NCBI GenBank assembly: GCA_964605205.1
Contig: CAZSBL010000127.1
Coordinates: forward strand, 1-10,354
Direction of reading: 5' to 3'
Source of the DNA: JAWVYT01 sp964605205
GTDB taxonomy: Bacteria; Gemmatimonadota; Gemmatimonadetes; Longimicrobiales; RSA9
DNA length: 10,354 nucleotides
The notes beneath the pieces are model-generated. The model searched no databases. It was not told the DNA's origin and worked only from the letters and a program-made list of their open reading frames with translations. Positions 1-6,222 of this stretch are shown here, in pieces (positions within the stretch are counted from its first letter, which is position 1; every line of letters starts with the position of its first letter). A program made the position numbers and the translations under genes.

Positions 1-1065
1 GAAGATCCTGGACTGCCACCGTCGCCCCCCCGCGCGGGGGGCGTGGATTGAAACGCGTCCGGGCCGCGCGCTTCGCCGCCCGGCTCCGTCGCCCCCCCGC
101 GCGGGGGGCGTGGATTGAAACGGCACCAGGTGGCCCGGCGCCTCAGGGCTCCCGAGTCGCCCCCCCGCGCGGGGGGCGTGGATTGAAACCTGGCGGAGTC
201 GTCCATGTACGACCGTGAACGCGGTCGCCCCCCCGCGCGGGGGGCGTGGATTGAAACGTCATAGTGTGGTTCGATCACGACACCCGGGCCTGTCGCCCCC
301 CCGCGCGGGGGGCGTGGATTGAAACTGAATACTCATGTTAGATCACCTCGAAATAGCGGGTCGCCCCCCCGCGCGGGGGGCGTGGATTGAAACCTCTTAC
401 CTCTTCCTCTTCCTGATCGCGATGGCGTCGCCCCCCCGCGCGGGGGGCGTGGATTGAAACGCTTTCTGTTCCCGTGTGCGCCCGTGGGTCATCGTCGCCC
501 CCCCGCGCGGGGGGCGTGGATTGAAACATACGCTGGATTTCGTTTGTCGGTTGTCGGGCGTCGCCCCCCCGCGCGGGGGGCGTGGATTGAAACGATCTTC
601 TCGAGTCCAATCTGTGGCATGGTCCTGGTCGCCCCCCCGCGCGGGGGGCGTGGATTGAAACCGGGTAGTGGACTCGGACACGTTGTCAGCCGTCGTCGCC
701 CCCCCGCGCGGGGGGCGTGGATTGAAACTTCGTCGAAAGCAAGTCGGGCGAATGGAAGCCGTCGCCCCCCCGCGCGGGGGGCGTGGATTGAAACAGTTTG
801 CCCGGTGGTATGTGGACGGTCGGCTGCGTCGCCCCCCCGCGCGGGGGGCGTGGATTGAAACGCCGGTATGCGGCGCGCCATGGCGCGGGTTCGCGTCGCC
901 CCCCCGCGCGGGGGGCGTGGATTGAAACACGACCATGGTATCCCTCACGAACGAGACGGTCGTCGCCCCCCCCGCGCGGGGGGCGTGGATTGAAACCGGG
1001 TGAAGTGTGCATGCCCGATACCCGTGTACCTCGCCGCCGCGCGCGCGAGGCGTGGGTTGCTCAAC
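1..1065 (+). CRISPR. CRISPR array, type I-C-like repeat, trailer part (16 repeats, 15 full spacers, open at left edge)
   Basis: Repeats lie at 21-54, 88-121, 156-189, 224-257, 292-325, 360-393, 427-460, 494-527, 560-593, 628-661, 695-728, 761-794, 828-861, 895-928, 962-996 and, degenerate, 1030-1065. The consensus is 34 nt: GTCG, seven C, GCGC, six G, then CGTGGATTGAAAC. It folds into an 8-bp all-GC stem with a 5-nt loop, leaving 11 nt (TGGATTGAAAC) after the stem, the 5' handle length known for crRNAs cut by Cas5c/d of type I-C. The ATTGAAAC end puts transcription left to right, so the leader and newest spacers lie left of the window and the oldest at the right. Spacers are 32-34 nt, all different, and several are much less GC-rich than the host (326-359 is about 41% GC), as expected of phage or plasmid DNA. 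Bases 1-20 are probably the tail of another spacer. No cas gene is in the window; the subtype rests on the repeat alone. Confidence 0.97.
1030..1065 (+). repeat. Degenerate terminal CRISPR repeat
   Basis: Bases 1031-1050 match positions 2-21 of the consensus at 16 of 20 sites, the next five bases (CGTGG) are identical, and the tail reads GTTGCTCAAC where the consensus has ATTGAAAC (a two-base insertion plus substitutions). The distance from the preceding repeat is exactly 33 nt (997-1029), a normal spacer length, so the match is in register with the array. Degenerate last repeats at the trailer end are well known and support the left-to-right orientation. Three of the eight canonical stem pairs are broken here, although an alternative stem (1029-1034 with 1045-1050) is possible. 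Confidence 0.85.
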
Positions 1066-1154
1066 GTCAGTGTGCCAGACTGGCTACTCTTCTGGTCGGT
1101 CCCGGTTTGCCACAGAGCGTTGCTCGGCCGGGTTGGAGGTCTCGATGATGCGGC

Positions 1155-1563
1155 ATGAGATTCGCCGCCCTCGAAGCCGTCTTCCGGGCGCTCGCCGACG
1201 CACACGTGCGGTAATCGTGGCCGGTGGAGTGGCCGTGAACGCGCACGGCTACCAGCGCGTCACCCAGGACCTCGACCTGGTGTTATCACTGGACCCGCGA
1301 AAGTGCTCGCAGCCATGAAGGCGCTGGAAGAACTCTGATTCCAGCCGATCCTGCCCGTTCCCGGCCGCGACCTCTTCGCCACCGAGCCCTTCGACTTCGA
1401 TGCGGAATACCTGACGGCGATGGTTGTCGAAGTGGCCGAAGATCTTGAAGTAAACTTCGTGAAGCTCGGCACCATGCTGGGGACGAAGAAGTCGACGGGG
1501 CGGCCACCGGATCTGGATGATGCCCAGAACCTCCGGCTAATTCAGGAGATGAACGGCCCATGA
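1155..1563 (+). pseudogene. Decayed nucleotidyltransferase (MNT/AbiEii-like) gene
   Basis: Three pieces in different frames join into one nucleotidyltransferase-like protein. Piece one starts at ATG 1155 (MRFAALEAVFRALADAHVR) and stops at TAA 1212. Piece two resumes in another frame at about 1214 with VAGGVAVNAHGY and TQDLDLVLSLD, the GG...DxD active-site signature of pol-beta-like nucleotidyltransferases, and runs to a stop at 1316. Piece three resumes near 1300 (KVLAAMKALEEL), hits an in-frame TGA at 1336 where a Gly codon would be expected (EL-stop-FQP), then stays open to the natural TGA at 1561. Between RDLF and ATEPFDFDAEY the family as I recall it carries roughly 30 more residues, so an internal deletion is likely. 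A GGAGG at 1135-1139 may be the old ribosome site. In family terms the protein would be an MNT-type toxin-antitoxin or defence nucleotidyltransferase; here it should be inactive. Sequencing error is the alternative, but four lesions in 400 bp make that unlikely. Confidence 0.8.
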
Positions 1564-1820
1564 CCACCCTTGAATCCCCAGGCTGGGAAACCGCCATCTT
1601 CGATGGGAGCCGACGGGCCCAGCTCCGCCGCAGTCTCCGGCTCAGCATCCGTCAACGGCTGAAAAACCTCGAGACGCTGGCGGAAACGAGGCGGCGGTTG
1701 GCAGAGCTGAAGAGGGCCGCCCCGGGTCGAAGGAACGGATTCGGAAGCCGGGGAGTCGCGGCAGGCCGCGCCCCTAGCCTTTCACCACCGACACCACCAG
1801 CCCGTCGCGGATCGGGATGA
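1560..1820 (+). CDS. Small basic partner protein of the nucleotidyltransferase, probably with a run-on C-terminus
   Basis: The ATG at 1560 overlaps the stop of the preceding nucleotidyltransferase remnant (ATGA), the usual sign of translational coupling in a two-gene module. The 86-residue product has a plausible N-terminal part of about 52 residues: GWETAIFDGSRRAQLRRSLR and then a helical, charged stretch (RQRLKNLETLAETRRRLAELK). Small proteins of this style often follow nucleotidyltransferase genes of this family in my memory; their function is not known to me, and an antitoxin or partner role is an inference. After about residue 55 the sequence turns into Gly/Arg/Pro-rich text, and the reading frame runs 47 nt into the 3' end of the convergent methyltransferase gene. 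The original stop has therefore probably been lost by a frameshift. With its partner broken, this gene may itself be a remnant. Confidence 0.5.
   Translation: MTTLESPGWETAIFDGSRRAQLRRSLRLSIRQRLKNLETLAETRRRLAELKRAAPGRRNGFGSRGVAAGRAPSLSPPTPPARRGSG
1757..1770 (-). terminator. Short hairpin after the O-methyltransferase stop
   Basis: CGCGG and CCGCG arms enclose a 4-nt loop, starting four bases beyond the methyltransferase stop codon. No T-tract follows on the minus strand, so this is only a candidate. It lies inside the run-on part of the small plus-strand reading frame. Confidence 0.2.
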
Positions 1821-2439
1821 CGGTGGAGACCAGCCGCGGGTCGGACGCGGCCCGGTCGTTGTACTCGAGGACGCCCTTCGTGTCCTCCGCCGGGGTGTCG
1901 TCCAGGACCTTGCCGCTCCGGAAGGCGTTGTCGGCGAGGATCAGCCCGCCGGGGCGGACCAGCTCCAGCGACCGCTCCAGGTACTCGACCATCCCCTCCT
2001 TGTCGGCGTCGATGAAGACGCCGTCGAAGGGCTCCTCGGTGCCGGCCTCCACGGCCCCGGCCAGCTCCGCCATGATCTCCCGTGCGTCGCCGACCCGGAC
2101 CTCCACCACGTCTTCCAGCGCCGCCTTCTCGATGAAGCCCCGGGCGAAAGCCGCCCGGTCGGCGTCCTTCTCCAGCGTCAGCAGGTGGCCATCGCCAGGG
2201 AGGGCCCGGGCCATCCAGAGAGCGCTGTAGCCGCCCAGGGTGCCGATCTCCAGCACGCGGCGTGCGCCGATGGCGGCCAGGAGCACCTGGAGCAGCTTCC
2301 CCTCCTCGGCGGAGATGTAGATCTCCGGCAGCTCCTGCCGGGAGATCTCGTAGCGCAGCTCCTCCAGCACCGGGCCTTCCGGGGCGAAGAGGTCCCGTAC
2401 GTAGCCGGACATCAGAACGGACAGATCTATATCGGTCAT
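1774..2439 (-). CDS. SAM-dependent O-methyltransferase, COMT/caffeoyl-CoA OMT family
   Basis: The 221-residue protein is full length for the Methyltransf_3 family (PF01596), cytosolic enzymes that move a methyl group from S-adenosylmethionine to a catechol-type hydroxyl in a divalent-metal-dependent reaction. Glycine-rich motif I is RVLEIGTLGGYSALW (61-75) and the acidic residue binding the SAM ribose is E90 (LLTLEKD). The FIDADK segment (142-147) gives D144 and K147, and LADNAF (168-173) gives D170 and N171. These match the metal ligands and catalytic lysine of mammalian COMT (D141, K144, D169, N170) in spacing. The N-terminal helix around LPEIYISAEEGKLLQ is also typical. The physiological acceptor cannot be told. 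The start at 2439 has only a weak GAG-type ribosome site. It lies downstream, in the same direction, of the amidohydrolase gene, 79 nt away, and carries its own copy of the shared upstream element at 2467-2491. Confidence 0.93.
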   Translation of the reverse strand: MTDIDLSVLMSGYVRDLFAPEGPVLEELRYEISRQELPEIYISAEEGKLLQVLLAAIGARRVLEIGTLGGYSALWMARALPGDGHLLTLEKDADRAAFARGFIEKAALEDVVEVRVGDAREIMAELAGAVEAGTEEPFDGVFIDADKEGMVEYLERSLELVRPGGLILADNAFRSGKVLDDTPAEDTKGVLEYNDRAASDPRLVSTVIPIRDGLVVSVVKG

Positions 2440-2466
2440 CGTGGTCTCACTCGGTTCGGGTGGCTC

Positions 2467-2491
2467 TGGCTCAATGTTAACCGCGGAGCCG
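2467..2491 (-). promoter_or_regulatory. Shared 25-bp upstream element, copy 1 (O-methyltransferase)
   Basis: This stretch matches 4352-4376 at 24 of 25 positions; on the minus strand both read CGGCTCCGCGGTT, then A or C, then ACATTGAGCCA. It ends exactly 27 nt before the methyltransferase start codon, the same distance as copy 2 before the amidohydrolase. Flanking bases diverge at once on both sides. TAACAT could act as a -10-like hexamer, but no convincing -35 is seen, so promoter, operator or leader roles are all inferences. Confidence 0.5.
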
Positions 2492-2518
2492 GGCCGAGAG
2501 CGCTGCCTCCCGGCACGG

Positions 2519-4324
2519 CTACATCCCCTCGGCCTCGTAGACCACGCGCCCGCCGGTGACGGTGTACAGCACGCTCACGCCCTTCAGCGCCGACGGGTCG
2601 ATGCGGAAGAGGTCCCGGTCGAGGACCACGAGGTCCGCCAGGTAGCCCGGCGCTAGCTTCCCCTTGACCGCCTCCTCGCCGGCCGCCCAGGCGTTGTTCA
2701 CGGTGTACGCCCGGAGCGCGGTCTCGATGTCGATCCGCTCCTGGGGGAACCAGCCGCCCTCGGGCTCCCCGTCCAGCGTCTGCCGGGTCACGGCGGCGTA
2801 CATCCCGTGGAGCGGGTTGGCGGTGTACCAGCTGGCGTTGGTCCCGGGCCAGTCGCTGCCGAAGGACAGGAGCACGCCGGCGTCGTGGAGGGTGCGGAAG
2901 GCGTAGGCCCAGCGCGAGCGGTCTCCGATCCGCTCCTCCATCCAGCGCATGTCATCGATGGTGTGGTACGGCTGCACCTCGGCGATGATCCCGAGCCGGG
3001 CCATCCGGTCGGCCACGTCGGGCCCGCGGAGCACCTGGGCATGGATGATCCGGTAGCGCCGGTCCCGGGGCGGGTTCACCTCCATGACGTGCTCCATGAG
3101 GTCGATGAGGGTGTCGATGGCGGCGTCGCCGATGGCGTGGATATGGGGCCAGTGGCCGGTGCTGTCGGCGCCGAGCAGGTTCCGGAGCATGTTCCCCGGC
3201 GGCTCCATCCCGGAGCCCGGGCCACGGGTGGCGCCGGTGTTCGTGGAGTCTCGCCAGCTGCCCAATTCGCCGCTGTGGAGGTACGGCTCGTAGAACCGGG
3301 CGCTGGAGTTGCCCATGATCCCGTCCACGAACCCCTTGAGCCCACCGATCCTGAGCCACTCGCTCCCGAAGCCGTGCCGGATCCCGGCGGCCGAGAGGTC
3401 GTCCCATCTGTCCACCGTGGGCCGGGCGTAGACCCGGGTCGTGAGATGGCCCTCCGCCAGGAGCCGCTCGAAGACCTCGAGCTGGTTCGGCGGCGTGATG
3501 TCGTGGATGGTGGTGACGCCCAGCGACCGGAGCCGCGCCATGGCCGCCCGCCCCTCCGCCACCCGCTGCTCCAGGCTCTTCGGCGGGATCGCGTCCCGGA
3601 TCCGGGCCACGGCGGAGCCCGAGATCCGGCCCGTCATCCGGCCGTCCTCGCACTCCACGCCCTCCCACCCGCACGCCGCGCCCGCCGCCTCCAGCGCGGC
3701 GCCGTTGGCCAGATACGCCGTCCCGTCCCACTTCCACAGCAGCGCCGGCGTCTCCGGTGTCACCGGGTCGATGACCGAGCGGCCCGGGTCGAAAGGCGAC
3801 GACGGTGCGGGCCGACCTTCGTCGCCTCCCCCACCCTGGCCGGCCTCCTCACCGTAGCCGCCTCCGGTGGAGCCCTGGGCCCACGCCTCGTACGCGCCCC
3901 AGTCGCCGCCCACGATCCACCCGCCACCCGGGAGCCGGTCCCGGGCCTCCGCCACCCGGGCCCGGAGCCCGTCGGCGTCGGAGACGTCCAGGAGGTTCAC
4001 CCCCAGGAGCAGCGCGCCAGCGCTGTTGAAATGGGTGTGGTTGTCGATGAAGCCGGGGACCACGAACCCGCCGGGCTGTCGGATCACCCGCGTGGCAGCG
4101 CCCCGGTGTGCGAGCACCGCGTCGGCGCCACCCACGGCCACGATGGTCTCACCCCGCACCGCCACCGCCTCCGCCCACGCCCGGCCGTCATCGCCGGTCC
4201 ACACCCGGTCCGCGATGACGATGAGGTCGGCGTCCTGGGCGGCGGCGGGTACGGCCCCGAGGGCGAGGACCGGGGCGAGGAAGAATGGGAGTGTGACGGC
4301 CTTCAACATCGTGGGGACGCGCAT
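2519..4324 (-). CDS. Exported metal-dependent amidohydrolase, Amidohydro_3/YtcJ-like
   Basis: The 601-residue protein begins at ATG 4324, chosen because a strong AGGAGG lies 7 nt upstream and a signal peptide follows directly (MRVPTMLKAVTLPFFLAPVL, then Ala-rich to AAAQ, cleavage near residue 29-30). The mature part has the composite-domain start ADLIVIADRVWTGD, the HxH metal motif in GFIDNHTHFNS (H96, H98), a candidate bridging lysine in GLKGFVDGIMG (K330), HAIGD (H396), RIIHAQ (H428) and SFGSDWP (D491). It closes with GYLADLVVLDRDLF, all typical of PF07969. These enzymes hydrolyse C-N bonds of amides or cyclic compounds; the substrate is not predictable. Residues about 148-182 form an unusual Gly/Ser/Pro/acid-rich insert (GGGYGEEAGQGGGGDEG) that looks like a flexible loop. 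The gene stands alone, with a repeat-rich gap upstream. Confidence 0.93.
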   Translation of the reverse strand: MRVPTMLKAVTLPFFLAPVLALGAVPAAAQDADLIVIADRVWTGDDGRAWAEAVAVRGETIVAVGGADAVLAHRGAATRVIRQPGGFVVPGFIDNHTHFNSAGALLLGVNLLDVSDADGLRARVAEARDRLPGGGWIVGGDWGAYEAWAQGSTGGGYGEEAGQGGGGDEGRPAPSSPFDPGRSVIDPVTPETPALLWKWDGTAYLANGAALEAAGAACGWEGVECEDGRMTGRISGSAVARIRDAIPPKSLEQRVAEGRAAMARLRSLGVTTIHDITPPNQLEVFERLLAEGHLTTRVYARPTVDRWDDLSAAGIRHGFGSEWLRIGGLKGFVDGIMGNSSARFYEPYLHSGELGSWRDSTNTGATRGPGSGMEPPGNMLRNLLGADSTGHWPHIHAIGDAAIDTLIDLMEHVMEVNPPRDRRYRIIHAQVLRGPDVADRMARLGIIAEVQPYHTIDDMRWMEERIGDRSRWAYAFRTLHDAGVLLSFGSDWPGTNASWYTANPLHGMYAAVTRQTLDGEPEGGWFPQERIDIETALRAYTVNNAWAAGEEAVKGKLAPGYLADLVVLDRDLFRIDPSALKGVSVLYTVTGGRVVYEAEGM

Positions 4325-4331
4325 CGGCGTT

Positions 4332-4337
4332 CCTCCT
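4332..4337 (-). promoter_or_regulatory. Ribosome binding site of the amidohydrolase
   Basis: AGGAGG on the minus strand, 7 nt before ATG 4324. It decides the start: the reading frame stays open for 65 further codons upstream, but that part is repeat sequence and would bury the signal peptide. Confidence 0.8.
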
Positions 4338-4351
4338 GTTCTTGGCAGGAT

Positions 4352-4376
4352 TGGCTCAATGTGAACCGCGGAGCCG
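4352..4376 (-). promoter_or_regulatory. Shared 25-bp upstream element, copy 2 (amidohydrolase)
   Basis: Partner of the element at 2467-2491, differing by one base (C for A on the minus strand). It ends 27 nt before ATG 4324 and 14 nt before the AGGAGG ribosome site. Its 5' half overlaps the first 13 bases of the plus-oriented repeat unit at 4364, so it could be an edge of a dispersed repeat rather than a regulator. Confidence 0.5.
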
Positions 4377-4400
4377 CGGAGGCGCGGAGCACCCGCGGAG
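4364..4400 (+). repeat. GC-rich inverted repeat, left arm
   Basis: This 37-nt unit, beginning AACCGCGGAG and ending CGCGGAG, matches the reverse complement of 4827-4863 at 34 of 37 positions. It is followed by a T/C-rich TTTCTTCTTTC, where the other arm is followed by AACTTCTTGTTT. Confidence 0.8.
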
Positions 4401-4826
4401 TTTCTTCTTTCGGTTCTTCTCAGAATCTGTTGAAGAAAGCGATGGGGGCGGGAACAGGAACAGCCTTTCACACCGGAATCCGCGGGAGACGCGGAAGCGC
4501 AGCACGCGGAAACGTTCACCGCGACGAACGTTACGGCACGCAGGATTCACCGCGACGACGCGGCGAACGTGACGAGGGTGCCGAGCAGAGACCCCCTGGG
4601 ATTCCAGCCTCGCGCTGCGGGTCCGGGATCCGCCGCGAGGTTTCTTCATAGCTTTCTTCTGCTGTTTTCGTCGCGTCGTCGCGTCCGTCGCGGTCGCATC
4701 CGTGCGGTTTCCCGGACGCGCGGCCGCGTGCCGTCCTTCCTACCCCGACCGGCATGGCCACCTGGCGCTGGAATCCCGGCCCTGCACATCAACAAATGCG
4801 GGAAAGAGCCAGACAAACAAGAAGTT

Positions 4827-4863
4827 CTCCGCGCATGCTCCGCGCCTCCGCGCCTCCGCGGTT
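4827..4863 (-). repeat. GC-rich inverted repeat, right arm
   Basis: Reverse complement of the unit at 4364-4400, 34 of 37 bases identical, with internal GCGCGGAG tandem motifs. It lies 34 bp past the 3' end of the aminotransferase gene. The two arms enclose 426 bp. Confidence 0.8.
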
Positions 4864-4897
4864 GACCAGGCCTCTCCACCGCCAACGCCTCAGCCAC

Positions 4898-6100
4898 TCA
4901 CCGACCCGCCAACGCGCGGCCCAGCCGCTGGAAGGCGGCCTCGAGCTGGTCGGTGGAGGCGGCGAAGGAGAGGCGGACGTAGCGGTCGTCGCCGAACGCG
5001 GATCCCGGGACCAGCGCCACTTCGGCCTCCTCGATGAGCCAGGTGCAGAGCGCCACGGAGTCCGGGCGCGCGTCGTCGTACCACGGGTCGGCCCGGATGA
5101 ACAGGTAGAACGCGCCCTCGGGGGCCACGCGCCCGGTGCCCGGGAGGTGCGCCTCCAGCAGCTCCACCACCCGGTCGCGGCGCCTCCGGAACGCATCGGC
5201 CATGGCCTGGAGCTCCGCGTCCTGCTCGGGCGTGGCGGTGTAGGCGGCGATGGCCGCGTGCTGCGACGGCGTGGCGGCGTTCGACGTGATGTGGCTCTGG
5301 AGCGCCGCCATCTTCGACGTAAGCTCCGGGTCGGCGTACGAGAACCCGATCCGCCAGCCGGTCATGGCGTACGCCTTCGACGCGCCGTTCACCACCACCA
5401 CCCGCTCCCGGAGCTCGGCCGGGAGGTCGAGGAGCCCCGGTGCCCGGTCGGCCACGTAGCAGAGCCGGGCGTAGATCTCGTCGCTCACGATCCAGACACC
5501 CCGCTCCGTGGCCCACCGGGCGATGGCCTCCAGCTCCTCGAGCCGGTACACCGCGCCCGACGGGTTCGACGGCGAGTTCAGCAGGAGTACCCTGACCGAC
5601 GGGTCCCACGCCGCCTCCAGCTCCTCGGGGCCGACCCGGTAGCCCCGCTCCTCCGGGCCCCGGAGCTCCACCATCTCCGCCCGGGCCAGGTGCGTCATCT
5701 GCGGGTAGCTGGTCCAGTAGGGGACCGGTACCATCACCCTGTCGCCGGGGCCGGTCAACACGAACAGCGCGTTGAACAGCGCCTGCTTGGCGCCGGTGGA
5801 GACCACAACCCCATCGGGCCGGGTCTCGGCGCCGTGGACGTCGGCCAGCGTTCGGGCGATGGCCTCCCGCAGCTCCGGCAGCCCCGGGACCGGGGTGTAC
5901 CTGGTCTTCCCGTCCTCGATGGCCGCCGCGCCCGCCCGGGCGATGAACTCGGGGGTGGCGAAATCCGGCTCGCCGGCGCTCAGGTTGATGATGTCACGCC
6001 CCCGGGCCTTGAGCTCCTTGGCCAACGATGAGACGGAGATGGTCGCCGACGGACTGATCCGACTGACGTTCTCGCTGAAGTCCGCTGGATCTATGCTCAT
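4898..6100 (-). CDS. Pyridoxal-phosphate aminotransferase, class I (aspartate aminotransferase type I-beta)
   Basis: The 400-residue protein has the length and all the landmarks of prokaryotic AspB-type aminotransferases, cytosolic enzymes moving amino groups between aspartate (or a related amino acid) and 2-oxoglutarate. The N-terminus reads SRISPSATISVSSLAKELKA, then LSAGEPDFATP (40-50), the cofactor-phosphate loop STGAKQ (101-106), PYWTSYP (127-133), NSPSNPSG (175-182; N179), SDEIY (206-210; D207 and Y210), the PLP lysine in NGASKAYAMTGWRIG (K242; R250) and the substrate carboxylate arginine in YVRLSFA (R376). The start at 6100 fits the family's usual N-terminus, with a modest GGGAAG 6 nt upstream; the longer frame upstream is Arg/Pro-rich and overlaps the divergent gene. 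Substrate preference within the family (aspartate, prephenate, alanine) is not decided by these motifs. Confidence 0.94.
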   Translation of the reverse strand: MSIDPADFSENVSRISPSATISVSSLAKELKARGRDIINLSAGEPDFATPEFIARAGAAAIEDGKTRYTPVPGLPELREAIARTLADVHGAETRPDGVVVSTGAKQALFNALFVLTGPGDRVMVPVPYWTSYPQMTHLARAEMVELRGPEERGYRVGPEELEAAWDPSVRVLLLNSPSNPSGAVYRLEELEAIARWATERGVWIVSDEIYARLCYVADRAPGLLDLPAELRERVVVVNGASKAYAMTGWRIGFSYADPELTSKMAALQSHITSNAATPSQHAAIAAYTATPEQDAELQAMADAFRRRRDRVVELLEAHLPGTGRVAPEGAFYLFIRADPWYDDARPDSVALCTWLIEEAEVALVPGSAFGDDRYVRLSFAASTDQLEAAFQRLGRALAGR

Positions 6101-6183
6101 GGCTTCCCGTGGATGACGTGGCGCAGAGAGGCAAGATGGTGGGGCGGCGGAGGTGGGGGCAAGGCGCGTGGCCAGAAGCGCGG

Positions 6184-6213
6184 TCGACGCGGCCTCCCGA
6201 CCCCTGCTACATT
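6184..6213 (+). promoter_or_regulatory. Candidate sigma-70-like promoter with extended -10, for a leaderless transcript
   Basis: TCGACG (4 of 6 to TTGACA) is separated by 18 nt from TACATT at 6208-6213, preceded by an extended -10 TG. Transcription would start about 6220, only a few bases before ATG 6223. No Shine-Dalgarno sequence lies before that ATG, which agrees with leaderless translation. Confidence 0.4.
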
Positions 6214-6222
6214 CCGGCCACC

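Larger units (their letters stand above)
4325..4897. repeat. Gene-free intergenic region built of related GC-rich repeat units in opposed orientation
   Basis: No credible gene lies in these 573 bases; open frames here translate to repetitive Arg/Pro text on both strands. Units of the pattern (A)ACCGCGGAG/GCGCGGAG/...CGCGGAG occur plus-oriented at 4364-4400 and, weaker, 4477-4510. A second pattern, TTCACCGCGACGA, occurs at 4515-4527 and again 31 nt later at 4546-4558. On the right, minus-oriented units lie at 4669-4696 (ACCGCGACGGACGCGACG type) and 4827-4863. An 11-mer GGGATTCCAGC at about 4600 recurs inverted at about 4768. Such units recall the dispersed intergenic repeats seen in many GC-rich genomes. 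The upstream signals of the amidohydrolase are in the left end. Confidence 0.7.

Noticed and set aside
338..1012. Long open frames on both strands across the array with recurring peptides such as APPRGGRGLK and FQSTPPARGG
   Set aside because: They are translations of the CRISPR repeat in several frames; the peptide period follows the repeat plus spacer spacing, and there are no ribosome sites or homologous-looking domains.
1007..1318. A 103-residue plus-strand frame leading into the GGVAVNAHGY motif
   Set aside because: Its first half reads CRISPR trailer and out-of-frame DNA; only the last third is real, and it belongs to the frameshifted nucleotidyltransferase remnant.
2488..2514. GCCGGG/CCCGGC arms as a terminator between amidohydrolase and methyltransferase
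   Set aside because: There are only six pairs with a 15-nt loop and no T-tract, which is expected by chance at this GC content.
4325..4519. N-terminal extension of the amidohydrolase by 65 residues
   Set aside because: It translates the intergenic repeat units, lacks a ribosome site, and would bury a good signal peptide that follows the AGGAGG at 4332-4337.
2807..4651. A very long (614-codon) plus-strand frame opposite the amidohydrolase
   Set aside because: It is the antisense shadow of a high-GC gene; the amidohydrolase motifs, signal peptide and ribosome site settle the coding strand.
4754..6031. A 425-codon plus-strand frame opposite the aminotransferase
   Set aside because: It is the antisense shadow, with His/Arg/Pro/Gly-rich composition and no recognisable domain.
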